A stretch of DNA of 64,000 bases from Globisporangium splendens (lineage: Eukaryota > Oomycota > Peronosporomycetes > Pythiales > Pythiaceae): the NCBI GenBank assembly GCA_006386115.1, contig VFIW01000031.1, forward strand, positions 248,001 through 312,000, read 5' to 3'. A model generated the notes under the pieces. The model was not told the origin of the DNA. It did no database searches and saw only the letters and a program-made list of their open reading frames with translations. Positions 21,811 to 33,011 of this stretch are shown one piece after another. Position numbers and translations under genes: made by a program. Every line of letters starts with the position of its first letter. The stretch's first letter is position 1.

Positions 21811-22408
21811 TCTGAGGTGGGGGGGCTTCTGCTGGTGGTGGCTTCAATTAGGAAATGCGCCTGTGAGGGTACGATGCGGAGGTGGGTTCGATCTGCTAGC
21901 ACTGAGATGATTCATGAGATGCAACAAATGGCAATAGAAGGTGAGGTAATGCGAAAGAAGGGATAAAAGGTGGGTTCAGTGGACTCGTTTCTTTATTGTG
22001 TAACGAGAGACAGACCGTGTTTTGTGAATGTATGGTGCGAGAGTGAACCTCACAACAAAATGTGTGAGAAAAGTCAGTGACGGTCATTTACTTTTTTTAA
22101 CTGACGATGGATTTTGAAAACACGGTGTGTTGATGATGAAATTGAACCTTGTTTTGGAACTGATTTATTCAATCTGAGAGGATCAGCAACAATCGGACTC
22201 TGGCAACGCGTACCCTGTGAATGTCAACGCACAAATCTGATGCAAACACTGCACAATCGTATAAATGACGGACAATCCTGCTGCACCTCTCGCAAGACAC
22301 CACAACAACACCTCTCGAGTTTTCACCTTGGATCAAAGTGCAAAAAAGTGGTGGGTTCATTACGGCTTACTCTAACACTGCTACATTGTTCACGTGCGTA
22401 TCCGCTGC

Positions 22409-22639
22409 TCATGGCTTTTCGCAGACACCGTAAGTCGCGTTCTTGCGCTTGCACACGCCACCGTCGCGGCACGGGTACTCGGCTGGGTCGATCTTTGGAT
22501 CGTATGCGCACTGCTGTCCCATGGGGGTGATGTACAGCTTCGAATTCGAGTGCACGCGCAGCTGGATGTGCGTCGATTCGCTGGCGCCAGAGACGACGGC
22601 GGCGAGCAGCGCGAACGCGAGGACAGCAAAGCTCTTCAT
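22409..22639 (-). CDS. Small secreted Cys-rich protein, tail-less paralogue (76 aa)
   Basis: Signal peptide of about 1-18 (MKSFAVLAFALLAAVVSG), then a four-cysteine core (Cys 44, 57, 63, 73) with LYITPMGQQCAYD and YPCRDGGVCKRKN. The ORF stops at GVCEKP, just where the acidic tail begins in the paralogue at 21457-21810. Same strand and same upstream sequence style, so a tandem duplicate. Secreted and disulphide-stabilised; function unknown. The family was not recognised. Confidence 0.8.
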   Translation of the reverse strand: MKSFAVLAFALLAAVVSGASESTHIQLRVHSNSKLYITPMGQQCAYDPKIDPAEYPCRDGGVCKRKNATYGVCEKP

Positions 22640-23360
22640 TCTTGGATCTTGTGGAGGGTGCTGGTCTTGGTCTGGGTGCGTGCTTGGAACTCAATTAAGA
22701 AATGCGCCTCAGCAGCCACAAAGCGGAGCTCATGCTGTGCCCTTCGAGTTGAGGTGTGCAAGAGATGATTTGAGAAGGGTGTGAGGAAATTACAAAAGAG
22801 GTTCATCTGCAAGGTACGTGCATAGAAAGCGGTGTAGCAGAGGATGTTGTATGCTGCTTTAACGGGACGAATGAGAGAAACTGAACCGTGTTTTGCACAA
22901 TACGAGGGAGATGGGATCCCGAACTTGTCGCAACAGAGTGAGCAAGAGGAGTCAGAACGGTCATTTATTTCTTTTAACTGACCGATCAGTCCCAAAACGC
23001 GGTCTGTTTGGACCCGGAGAGCACCTCATTTTGCTACTGATTTATCAATTATGCAAGGCTCGCAACATCATGCACACCAACAACAAATGTCCTGTGAGTT
23101 TCAATCGGAAGAGCCTTAATCAATGCTCTATAACATGATAAACGACTGATAAATTACGACCCACGAACAAAATTCGTCGGTGACACCTTAATTCCATTCT
23201 GACTCGAATTAAAAAGGGCTCTCGACACCCAAAAGAAGGAAAAATGCAAATGATAAAAATGGGTTCATGACTTACTTACTACAATGGGGGAGGCTATATG
23301 TTCGTGTGAGCTTGCGTGTGTGTGGTGGATATCTACATGATGCTTGCTCTTTCAACCGCG
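22640..23360. other. 5' flank of secreted-protein gene and intergenic DNA
   Basis: Holds the duplicated upstream region of the gene at 22409. The remainder, 23110-23360, has no recognisable feature. Confidence 0.5.
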
Positions 23361-24017
23361 TCAACTCAGACTGATGGCGATCACGGCCGCCACGGCCGCG
23401 AGCCCGCCGGCCGTCAGCGTGTCCTCCTTCGCCTCGCGGCGTAAGGACTGCAGGTACTGGTTCTCCTTGCGCTGCACGAACGTCATCTTGCACGGCTTGG
23501 GCGCCTTGCGGATGAATGCGTTCAGCTCCTCCATGGACAGGTACCGAACTGTGTACCCATCGACGTACCGGAGTTCAAAGGACGAGTCGACGCCAGCATT
23601 CTTGAGCGACCCAGCGCACGATTTCACGTACAGCGGAGGTGGTGGCGGCGCAAACTCGAACGGGATGCCGTGGCTGATGCTGTGCGCGAGCTTGAGACTC
23701 GCCATCTTCTCGTCAAAGTTGGCCTCGTTGATCTCCTCGCCACGCGCGCGCACGAGCACGTCGCCGGGACGCACGTCAGCGCGCGTGGTCTTGGTCACGA
23801 TCACGCGGCGCGACGTCTCCTCGATGCCGAACGTGACGCCGAGCGCCGCGTCGCCCCAGTGGATCGTCTGCGGAGTCGAGCGCACCGCTGACGCCTTCAT
23901 GCGCACGAGCTCCAACCCGATGCTCTCGCCGTCCCACGCGTACTGCACGATGAGGTCGTCGCTGCCGTCCGTGGCCACGAAGCTGTGGCACTGCGAGCGG
24001 TCCTCTCGGGTCGCCAT
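23361..24017 (-). CDS. PDZ-like domain protein with C-terminal membrane anchor (218 aa)
   Basis: Start placed at the ATG giving MATREDRSQCHSF (24017). The frame is open further upstream for 140 codons, but that part is His/Pro/Thr-rich and reads like 5' flank. Residues about 20-110 resemble a PDZ fold (GVTFGIEETSRRVIVTKTT, then RPGDVLVRARGEEI). A Pro run (PPPPPLY) links it to a second region with NAFIRKAPKPCKMTF, also PDZ-like in its last strand. The final 16 residues (AGGLAAVAAVIAISLS) are hydrophobic, which suggests a tail-anchored protein. Partner and pathway unknown. Divergent from the mitochondrial RF1 gene, with 650 bases between starts. Confidence 0.65.
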   Translation of the reverse strand: MATREDRSQCHSFVATDGSDDLIVQYAWDGESIGLELVRMKASAVRSTPQTIHWGDAALGVTFGIEETSRRVIVTKTTRADVRPGDVLVRARGEEINEANFDEKMASLKLAHSISHGIPFEFAPPPPPLYVKSCAGSLKNAGVDSSFELRYVDGYTVRYLSMEELNAFIRKAPKPCKMTFVQRKENQYLQSLRREAKEDTLTAGGLAAVAAVIAISLS

Positions 24018-24666
24018 CTTCGCTGCGTTGTGGGTCTTGCGGTGCTGGAATTTACGAATGTGCGTGTACGCGGCGCACTGTGGACGCGCGTGTGCTGGAG
24101 TTTGTGGAGAGATCCGGACGCGCGTGTGCGTAGAGCGATGTAATGGCGGCGCTGGTGTATTTCGTGAATGAGTTTGTCGCCTGTCGATCTGTCTATTTGC
24201 GTCTTTGTGGAGAGGATGATAAAGACAGGACCAAATATGCGGATATACGTATAGTTGAGATTGCAGACATGCGACAGAAGGCGCGTATACTGGACTTGTC
24301 ATGGAGACAGCCAGATTAAAATGAATTTCTGGTGCAGTGTCGTTATACGGACAGATGTACAGAGAGTGTTGATACTGTACGGCAGTATCCGGAAGAGCGA
24401 ACCCAAAGTAGGGTACTTCCTGGGAAATCTCATGCACTCAGCGTTTTGGGCACATTCAAGTTTACAGTACGACGTAAATTGTATTGGATAAAATAGTGTG
24501 GAATTGAATCAACTATCGTATTTAATCAATGCTGTAATAGAAGGATTTGTCTATCGTTAATTTCAGTAATATGTGGGTTTATTTCTGTCTTCTAAAGCCG
24601 TTACGAACCAATTGTACCACCAGCAACAGCAATTGGTCACTGGAGCGAACTCACAAAAAAGGCAAA
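24018..24666. promoter_or_regulatory. Shared divergent promoter region
   Basis: 650 bases between the minus-strand PDZ-like gene and the plus-strand RF1 gene; must hold both promoters. No individual core element is claimed. Confidence 0.4.
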
Positions 24667-26155
24667 ATGCACTGGTTGCGTCGGAATCGCGGCGCGCTGC
24701 GCGCATTGACGCAGCCACGCACGACGAGAACGCGGCTCCAAGCTCCAGATCCGTTAGCTGAAACACTTCTTCGTCATGCTCCTGCACTGTCCTATGCGAT
24801 GCTGTCGCCGTGGTGGTCGACGCAGTCGCGTACGTTCGCGATGCACGCGTCGATCCTGAGCCAAATGGATTTGTTGGCGAACCGCTACGACGAACTGTCA
24901 AACGAACTCTCTAAGTGCGTGCATGCAATGCATGCTTGTGCATATGGCGGTTGCGTGTAGATTCACTGTGTGTCTTGTTTGTAGCAATGATGGGAGCTTC
25001 TCGGCGGAGAAAATCACCAAGTTGTCGATCGAAATGGCGGACCTCGAGCCCAAAGTGCTCGCCGTCAAGGAGCTGCGCGCCAAGCAGGCGGCTGTCAAGG
25101 AACTCGACGAAGTGCGTATGCATGGATCATTACTTGCGTATGCGTATTTCACATTGCTAAGCTGGTTATATGTGTAGATGATCGCAGAGCAGGCGGGGGA
25201 AACCGACCCGGACGCGATTGAGCTGCGCGTCATGGCAGAAGATGAGCGCCGTGAGTTGTTGGCCGAGATTGAGGAACTCGAAGGCACCGTCACGGTAAGT
25301 GCCGTGCGCAGTAACGACGTGCTAATGGGTTGTGCTTTATACATCATATGCATTTGTGTAAATGTGATGTCTGCGTAGCGTTTGATGCTGCCGCGCGATG
25401 CGGACGACGACAAGAGTTCGATGCTCGAGATCCGCGCGGGCACAGGCGGCGACGAGGCGTGTCTGTTTGCGAACGACATTCTGAAAATGTACCAGAAGGT
25501 GGCGCTCGCCAAGGGCTGGAACTTTGAGATCCTGAGCATCACGGAGACGGATCTGGGCGGCTGCAAGGAGTGCGTGTGCTCGATCACTGGCCGCGGCGCG
25601 TACGGCCGCATGAAGTTCGAGAGTGGCGTGCACCGCGTGCAGCGCGTGCCCGTGAACGATGTGCGCGTGCACACGAGCGCGATCTCGGTCGTCGTGTTGC
25701 CCGAGGTCGAGGCCATCGAGATGGAGATCGACCCGAAGGACCTGCGCATCGACGTGTACCGCGCGAGTGGTGCTGGTGGGCAGCACGTCAACACGACCGA
25801 GAGTGCCGTGCGCATCACGCATTTGCCCACGGGCATCGTGGCTGCCGTGCAGGACGAGCGCTCGCAGCACCAGAACAAGGCCAAGGCGATGAAGATCTTG
25901 TCGGCGCGCGTGTACGACGGCATCCGGCGCCAACGCGACGCCGCGCGCCACGATTTGCGCGCGTCGCAGATCGGCTCAGGCGATCGCTCCGAGCGCATTC
26001 GGACCTACAACTTCCCGCAGAGCCGCATCTCGGACCACCGCGTCAACGTCACGGTCTTCGGCATCGAGCGCATGCTCAACGGCGAGCACTTGGACGAGAT
26101 CGTGGACGCGCTCGTCGTCCAGGAGCAGAACACGCTGCTCCAGCAACTAGAGTAA
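24667..26155 (+). CDS. Mitochondrial class I peptide chain release factor, RF1 type (422 aa, 4 exons)
   Basis: Exons 24667-24914, 24985-25111, 25178-25294 and 25379-26155; the three introns (66-84 bases) are GT-AG and keep frame. The product has an Arg-rich, acid-poor N-terminus ([14 protein letters not shown]..) expected of a mitochondrial presequence, a coiled N-terminal domain, and the catalytic GGQ at residues 297-299 ([14 protein letters not shown]), which triggers hydrolysis of peptidyl-tRNA. The flanks of the codon-reading loop are RF1-like ([15 protein letters not shown] and HTSA..VLPE). The loop itself reads VNDVRV instead of the usual PxT-containing stretch and is two residues shorter than in bacterial RF1, so stop-codon recognition may differ. 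The C-terminal basic helix ([13 protein letters not shown]) is present. The family is sure. The reading of UAA/UAG by this copy is uncertain. Confidence 0.92.
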
Positions 26156-26444
26156 CCCCGTGCAACCCATGCATCACGCAATACATGCAATTTGTAACGA
26201 AACAAACAACCATGGGTGTGCTTTTATACAGGACGCGTCAGAGCAAACCATACAGCAAGAAAAGTAACCCATTTGACCATTATGAACAACTTTTTTGTGT
26301 GTGCGCATGTCTGCACATTGCGCGTCGCATTACCAACAAGTCTTGCATTCAACTTTCAAATAAATAGACTACTACCGCATCCATCATCATCATTATGTAC
26401 CTGCCTGCTGCTGCTACCGGCACCTTCTGGCCATATACGCACAT

Positions 26445-27176
26445 TTATGCACTCTGCGGCAGCTCACCAACACGCACGTCCTGCAATGTGGCGAACGAGA
26501 ACCTCCGGTCGTCCTTCTTGCTCGGCTTCTTCTTGAGCTTGAAGCTCGAGCCGCGGCCGACAGCGGATACGTCGCCACTGCTGCGGCGGTTGTCGAGCAG
26601 CGGCATCTTCTGGTACGACGTGAGCGCGGCGTACGGGTTCTTGCGACGCTCGTCCGCGTACTGCGCACCGATCTCGAAGAACGTCGTGAGCAACTCCAAC
26701 AAAGTACAGCGCTGCAAAAAGCACCGCTCAAGCTGCAGCCGATTGCACAGGTTGAGCCGCAGCATGAGCTTGACGAAAAACACGTCGAGCTCGTTCGCGC
26801 GCTCCTCGAGCTTGCTCTTGGTGTGCAGCAGGTGCTTCTTGGGGAACTTGTCGTGCTCAAAGCCCTGCAGGAAGTGGCATCTCTCCGTACACGTCTTCCC
26901 GTTCGCGACCACCAACTCACACAGCCGCGTCCAGAACTCGCGGATCTCGCTGTAGCGCTTGATCGCATGCCACACCATGCGGCCGCACGTCACCTTGAGC
27001 ACGTAGAGCCACGTGCCGTCGGGCGCCACGCGCAGCTCCGCGATGCTCACGTGCAGCGTCGTCAGGTCCGACACGTCCAGGCGCACACTCGCGGCTCCAG
27101 CGTCGCATGAGAGCCGCTTGGAGCTGCGCAGCGCGTCGATGTCGATCACAGGCTCCGGGTCGTACATGTTCGGCAT
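26445..27176 (-). CDS. PX-domain phosphoinositide-binding protein (243 aa)
   Basis: Single ORF from ATG. A PX domain spans about residues 42-160: LYVLKVTCGRMVWHAIKRYSEIREFWTRL holds the R-Y-S motif whose Arg binds PI3P in this family. It is followed by a FPKKHLLHTKSKLEERANELDVF segment equivalent to the PxxP-containing membrane loop and helix, and a C-terminal helix with LELLTTFF. The tail (about 195-243) is Ser/Lys-rich (FKLKKKPSKKDDRRFSF) and could be phosphorylated. Likely a cytosolic or endosomal sorting protein, sorting-nexin-like but without a visible BAR domain. Convergent with the RF1 gene. Confidence 0.85.
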   Translation of the reverse strand: MPNMYDPEPVIDIDALRSSKRLSCDAGAASVRLDVSDLTTLHVSIAELRVAPDGTWLYVLKVTCGRMVWHAIKRYSEIREFWTRLCELVVANGKTCTERCHFLQGFEHDKFPKKHLLHTKSKLEERANELDVFFVKLMLRLNLCNRLQLERCFLQRCTLLELLTTFFEIGAQYADERRKNPYAALTSYQKMPLLDNRRSSGDVSAVGRGSSFKLKKKPSKKDDRRFSFATLQDVRVGELPQSA

Positions 27177-29241
27177 GTTTGTGTACGTTCGAGTTGTCGA
27201 ACTTGCAGATGTTGACTTGCTAAACCTGTTTGTTTGTGTATGTTGAGCTATCAGACTTGCTTGTGTGTTTGCAAGTGGTTACAGGTGTGGCTGATTGTGG
27301 AACGTGTGAGGGAAGTGCCCGTACCAGTGCAAATCGGAAAGTGAAGTGTCGGCGGCCATGGGTTGCTTTGTTTTCCTTCTGTCCGTCATATGAGCAGCCC
27401 AGATGGCTGTCATACTGTAGTGAAAAAAGGAGTGATGGTTTGATTTTTGTGCCCTGTTTTGCTCGTTCTTTTCGAAAAAACAAAAAATCTAAGAGGGACC
27501 TTTGAAAACCGAAGCGACACAAAAAAAAGAAAGCCGTTGCTGTCGCTGGTTCGTGGAAATTGAGATGTACAAAAATATGATTGGCTGAAAAGAAAAAGAT
27601 CTTGTCTCTCTATGCACACATTCGCTCTCGTTACGTGGATGGTGCAGGTGGTGGTGCAACTTGAACTGGTGGGTGCACACAGGGATAGGGGTGTCGACTC
27701 AGAAACAAGCAGCTCTACTGTACCCTGGCGTTGGCTGCATAACCAACTTCAGTCAGTGACAGCGCAGGAGTGGCAACACACAATTGCTGTCGCAGATTGT
27801 TGATGTGCCGACTTATTTGTCTGTTTGTATGTGTTGTTGTTGAACATTCTCGGCAATAAATTCTTGCGGTTGACGCACAACAAATGCACGATGGCAAGTT
27901 GAGCCTTCACATACACACACACATACATGTTTGCATGCTTGTTTGCTTTGTCGAACGGCTGGGTGGTTACATGCGTTTGCAGATCACGACATGTGGATAA
28001 CCGTGCGCTGCTTTACGAGACAGATGCGTGTATTACGCGAGCTGCGGCTGTGCAGATATGTTGAGTCATAAAAAGCCTACAGTATGTGCACACAGCGCGA
28101 GCTCGGCGCAGTCACGCGTTTGACACGTTCATATCACATTCGCAGCCTGATTTGGTCTTCTTTTCCGTGTCTCAAATTCGGCAAAATGGCACTATATTAT
28201 CGAGTGCAGTGGATATTCCTCCATAATAACGGCTTCAGTCCCACGGTTGTCTGTGCGCGACAATGACTAGATAAAAACGAGATGTGTCATTGATTCCTCG
28301 CACTGCTGCTGCTGCTGGAGCCATTTCATATCTCGCACAATGCCCATTCTCGCAGTGCAGGCGTATTCATTTTCGCGACGAGGCAAGATCTTGCTAGCCT
28401 ACGCGAAACAGAATGCCCCACAATCACGCGTACTGTATGCATGCATGGCTCGCAGTGTGTGGATCTCCTTTTCAGACCCTTCTGCACACAAACAGACTCA
28501 AAATTTGGCTGCACATCCCGCAGATACCCCCCTCCCATTAAGCAGACACATGTTGCTCAGAATTACGTGTGTCATATCCAAACATACAGGTTGTTGAACA
28601 TTTCAATTAGTCATATAGGCTATACTGAATGAGTATGATTTACAAAGGGGATCAATTGTCAGAATAATCAAAGTCAATCTTTGTGGAGGCAATTGCATTC
28701 GTGGCTCCAGAGTCTGTTCGCACAGAGGGCGCTCATTAATCAGCAGCTGGGTGGGTACAGCGCTTGCAGACAGGAAAATATGTAAAATGTGGAAGAGAGA
28801 GAGAGAGATGTTCATAAATGCACACTCGCATCCCATTGTTGTTGATATGCAGAGAGCGTTCTATAATACTGGATGGAGAACCTTCGAGCACCTCGCACTG
28901 TCCACATCTTCTTTTTTCCGGTTCTTCCTCCTGTCGATCTGGTCGAAAAAGAAAACTCCACACACGACGCCTTGGAGATTGAATACACATTTCATATCCA
29001 AGGTGCCCTGCATCCAGACATGGATACGCTAGCGATGTGCACCAACCAACCCAGAAGAAGCATATCAGCAACAAAAGAAAGATTTGGATCCCTGAGCCAC
29101 GCACTTGACTCGCACCGTGAGTTATGAATAAGCAAATGCAGCCACAGGATTCATCCATTCCTGTGCATTTATCCACCTCACGAATCAAGAATGTCGCGTG
29201 TCCTTTATTCGTTCATTCACTTGTACGGCCGTTTGTGCTGC
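27177..29241. other. 2-kb region without a convincing gene
   Basis: AT-richer, with short ORFs only. A GA microsatellite lies at about 28795-28808 and CA-rich runs near 27908-27926. The 5' end of the PX gene lies at its left border and the 3' end of the sepiapterin reductase gene at its right. No RNA gene was recognised. Confidence 0.5.
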
Positions 29242-30488
29242 TTATTGCAAAGCGACGTCGTAATAGTCGACATGGGCGCCGCTCTCGAATTCGCCACTCA
29301 GCATCAGCTTCACACCAACTTTCGACGACGTCGCCAGCGGAATCAGCTTCCCCTGTCCATATCCATAAGTAAAGCAGTCAGCTCCTGTGCACCTCTCTAT
29401 ATATTCGCATACAAATCATTAAAGACACGTACATTGGCCTTCATGTCGCCGTACTTCTCGACGTACGCGGGGTCCACGCCGGAAGACTCGCGGATGGTCT
29501 GCTGCATGTCGCCGTCCATGGGACCGGGCGAGTACTGCAGCACGCGGACGTGCGGGCACGGCGCCTGCTCCTTGGCGACCACCTTGTGGTGCATCTCGCG
29601 CGCGGCTTTGCCCAGACAGTACAACCCGAACGTCGCTGAGGGCTGGATGCCAAAGAGCGACGTGATGTTGACAATCACCGACAAAGTTGGAGGCTGCGCG
29701 GCTTCAGCGGGCTTCTGTAGCTCTTCGCGCGACGCGCCAAATTCCTCGAGAAACCTATACCCCGATTTTACGAATTAGTTTAATCCATAAGCACAGCTAT
29801 TTGTGCATAGAATATAGATACCGTTTGTTGAACCAGAGCACCGAGTGCACGTTGAAGTGCCAGTACTGGTCGAGCATCTCGTGGCTGCTCCACTCCTGCG
29901 TGAGCCCCAAGTGACCCAACGAGCCTGCGTTGTGCACGACATACACACGCGCGTAGCTCTCCGCTTTGAACTATTTCGACACACCACAATAGACCTGTTA
30001 GGAGACGCTGGCATGCTTTGCATAAAGACATAGTAGCTTTGTGCCTGGGCCAAAAGGGAGTCGATCTTTGGCGTGTAGTCGTCCTTGTTACCGAGATTCA
30101 CCGGCAGAATGAACGTGCGCAACGCACTGGAAGGCTATTCCATGCAAACAAAAGCACATAGTAAGTGAAATAAATAGCCCTGTACCTATATATGCACATG
30201 CGTATGCATAACGTACATGCGTGCGCTTCCATGCGTTCTGCACCAGGCGCTCGGTCTCCTTCAAGTCGGCTTCACTGCGCGCCAACAAATGCTAACGACA
30301 TCGCACCAAATCAACAGCGTTTAGCGCACATAAGGAACATATTATAAGCACTGTATGCACGCACATATATATAGAGAGAGACGCACGATGTCCAGGTCGT
30401 CGTCAGCACTGATCTGCTGCGCGAAATCCACGGCGACGCAGCGGCCGAAGCCCCGCGACGCGCCAGTCACCAGCACCCCCACAACCAT
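29242..30488 (-). CDS. Sepiapterin reductase, SDR family (287 aa, 6 exons)
   Basis: NADPH-dependent short-chain dehydrogenase that makes tetrahydrobiopterin from 6-pyruvoyl-tetrahydropterin or sepiapterin. Exons in transcript order: 30387-30488, 30217-30291, 30030-30134, 29822-29970, 29433-29754 and 29242-29352, 287 aa in all. The nucleotide-binding motif TGASRGFG is at residues 8-15, NAGSLG at 108-113, and the catalytic Tyr189-x3-Lys193 in YCLGKAAREM. The family-specific C-terminus SGAHVDYYD carries the substrate-binding Asp. SPGPMDGDMQQ matches the known enzyme closely. The donor after exon 3 (GTCTTT) is weak, so that boundary is the least certain. Cytosolic; supplies biopterin cofactor, for example for aromatic amino-acid hydroxylases. 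Confidence 0.92.
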
Positions 30489-31215
30489 TTTCCTACTTCA
30501 AATATGAGAGGAGAGGAGACCAAGAGTGTGTGGATACTATACATGTATCCGGATCCCCTAATGACACGATGCTCAACGGAGTGACAGTGAAACTGAGTAT
30601 GCAGGATAAAGAGGTACCGTTCAAGTATCGGTATTTGAGTGTTCTAATTTCACGTGACCCACACTAAACAAAAAAATACTTTGACTGCTGGGAAGTCAGC
30701 AGGAATGTAGCCACTTGACTTCAACATCGGAGAACAGCAGAGACCATCAAGGATTTGCATGTCTTCGCAGAACTCCGTGGAGGTGCCTTTGCTTGTTTCG
30801 CATCCTTGGAGTGCGTCTACCAATGTAGTGGTTCCACAGTGAAGCTGGCGAGTTTCCAGGCATCCCTCACTTGCATTTGCTGTTGCTGATTCAGAAGTGA
30901 CCAATGCTCTCTCACCGGTAGTCTTTGCTCCACCAGAGCACCTTCCATTAGATCTCTCTCTCTACAAGGGCCTCCTTGCACCTCGTCCTAGAGGCCGATC
31001 GCCCGAGGACCGATGCAGTAAGCAAGCTTTGAAAGCTAGCCCACCCACTACAATTAAGTTTAACTTTTCAGACATGGTGTATGGCGGAATGATGCACGCA
31101 CACATCTCCCAACTCATTCGAAAATTGGACGAAACTCTTCACTCTCACACATTTATTACTCGCACGACTGACTGCACTAGGTAAACGCATTGATTAGCTC
31201 GACTCACTACACAAC
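30489..31215. other. Intergenic with possible unassigned coding fragments
   Basis: An open minus-strand stretch at about 30650-30950 (no ATG) reads CLETRQLHCGTTTLVDALQ and may be an exon or remnant. A plus-strand ORF over 30897-31184 begins only with GTG. Neither is recognised. Confidence 0.35.
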
Positions 31216-31379
31216 ACACTCACGGTATTAACCGAGTCTGGATCGCTGATACCCATCGCCACGGACTTTAGATCGTAGCACGTGCCTTGGGTTGATACTT
31301 TGTTTTTCAGGAAGGTATCGCGCCGTACGCGGGCCGCGATGGATGGGTTCTTAAAGGATATGATGCACGGGTCGAGCAT
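31216..31379 (-). other. Possible extra exon overlapping the START gene 1 stop
   Basis: Minus-strand frame starting MLDPCIISFKNPSIAARV and ending ..DPDSVNT directly before a consensus GTGAGT donor at about 31215. Composition looks coding. It overlaps the last codons of START-FYVE gene 1 in another frame. It could be an exon of an unrecognised gene or an alternative 3' end. Unsupported by homology. Confidence 0.25.
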
Positions 31380-33011
31380 CCTCGGTTGACGCTGTCGTCG
31401 TGACCTCAGAGCCGCGTTCGCTCGCCACTTTGGTGTATTCCAGGGAACTTTTGGTTGCTTGAGACGGGCTTCCAGTCGGATTTACATTAGACGGCTCGCT
31501 GGCCGTGCGCGGGATGCGAATCAGCTTATCTGACCGCACGGACGACGTAGTGGAGAGCGTCGAGGCTGCGCGCTGCGTTCGCTGAGGTTGAGGCGTCTGT
31601 CGCCCTGCAGACGTCGCTTTCCGCTGCGGCAGTAAAGTGGCGCTCGCGAGGTCCCACGCAGGCATCTCCTTGGCTTCCAGAACGCACACGAGACAAAACT
31701 TGAGCGATTTGTGGATCACGGCCTCCGTTGTGACGTCCACCGCGAACTTTTTCACGACATTGCATCGATTGCACACGATCTGAAAGTCAAAATAGTTCGC
31801 AGCAACAACAGGAACAGCGAATGGTTAGAAATGAGACTCGGATCCCGGGTTCTATGGGTATACGCACAACAATAGGCGTCACGACGTACCTTTCGACAGA
31901 TATGGCACGCGGAGCCCGAGGTTGAGAGGATCCCAAACTTGTTGAACGACCGCCGACAGGACCCGCACTGACCAAAGTTGCTTCCTTCGGAATCGGCGGC
32001 GTTGCTTGGATCGTTGAGCCGCTGTTGGTGCTTGCCCATGAGCCACTTGAGCTTCTTGATGTACGCGTAGTCGACGACGCTGACGGCGGCGATAAGCGAT
32101 TCCGCGGCGAGCAGCACAGACACGCGCTCGATCATCTCACCCTGTGGGTCCGAGAAGCCGCGGCAAAAGAGGTCCACCGTCGTCTCGGTATTGGGTCGAA
32201 TCAGGAAGCAGAACGACAGGTTCGCGCGCATGATGTCGAATTTTGTGAGTTCAGGGATGCGAGAGACCGCGACCGAGTGCATGAGCAGGTAGCCCACTGG
32301 ATCGCCTCTCGAGTCCTTCGTGATGCCCGTGGCTTCCAAAATCAGGAAATCGCGGCGCTTGACGAACGAGTGGAGCACCGCTGGATGCTCCTTGATGAAC
32401 CACTTGACGCCGAGAAAGCGGAAGGGCTCCGTGGGCGTCGGTCCGAGCACTTTGGCCAAGATCCGCGCGTCGTCGAAGTGTTCGTTGACATGCGTACTGC
32501 GCCACCGCCATAACTCGTCGGTATCCGCAAAGCAGCCGTACATCGTGTCCTCCAACGTGCCGTTCAGCGTACCAGAGAGTGCAAGCAGTGGCACCTGCGG
32601 GCGCTTGAGCGTCTCGACGTAGCTCTCGACGTTCTCCGCCTGGGTCCGCATTGTCGGCGCGCACAGCGAGTGGCCGGATGACGCAGACGATTCAATCTGT
32701 GCCGATGTTGTATTTGTCGGCAAGCCGTCACTCTCGAGCTCCGTTGCCTGTGAACCGTTCGACACTGTGCGCGACTTCCTCTGCTGCATCTGCATCGCGA
32801 CGGTGCGGCGCTGCTTGTACACGTGGACACCCTCTTTCGAGCGCACGGGCTTCCAGTCGCTACGCGGGAACGTCTTGCCGGTCGCGAGGAAGCGCTCGTT
32901 GCACGCGAGCGTCTCGTCCAGCACCTTGTTGGCCTCGTCGATCAGCGCCTTCTGCTCGTCCGTCGAGAGCACCAGCTCCGGGAACGCGTTCGCAGGCAGC
33001 GTGAACTTCAT
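31351..33011 (-). CDS. START-domain protein with FYVE-like zinc finger, gene 1 (516 aa, 2 exons)
   Basis: Exon 1 33011-31890, intron 31889-31780 (110 bases, GTACGT...TTTCAG), exon 2 31779-31351, in frame. The N-terminal helix (DEQKALIDEANKVLDETLACNERFL) and SDWKPVRSKEGVHVYKQRR precede a START-like lipid-binding domain (about 130-330). A zinc finger follows with CxxC pairs at 348/351 and 369/372, then VCNRC and CLVC in exon 2. The basic RRHHC core of true FYVE fingers is absent, so PI3P binding is doubtful. The Ser/Thr-rich tail of about 100 residues is unique among the four copies here. The intron splits the zinc finger; the other three copies have none at this point. Probably membrane-lipid binding. 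Confidence 0.85.

Larger units (their letters stand above)
21457..23110 (-). repeat. Tandem duplication of secreted-protein gene and its 5' flank
   Basis: Two diverged units of about 0.9 kb, roughly 21457-22290 and 22409-23110. Besides the genes, the upstream flanks match in patches: AATGCGCCT close to the start codon, ACCGTGTTTTG near 22012 and 22883, ACGGTCATTTA near 22079 and 22957 followed by TTTTAACTGAC, and ACTGATTTAT near 22159 and 23034. The patches are in the same order and spacing, so the whole promoter was copied with the gene. Confidence 0.75.

Noticed and set aside
24018..24437. 140-codon N-terminal extension of the PDZ-like protein
   Set aside because: His/Thr/Pro-rich, unlike the conserved part, and would run through the presumed promoter shared with RF1.
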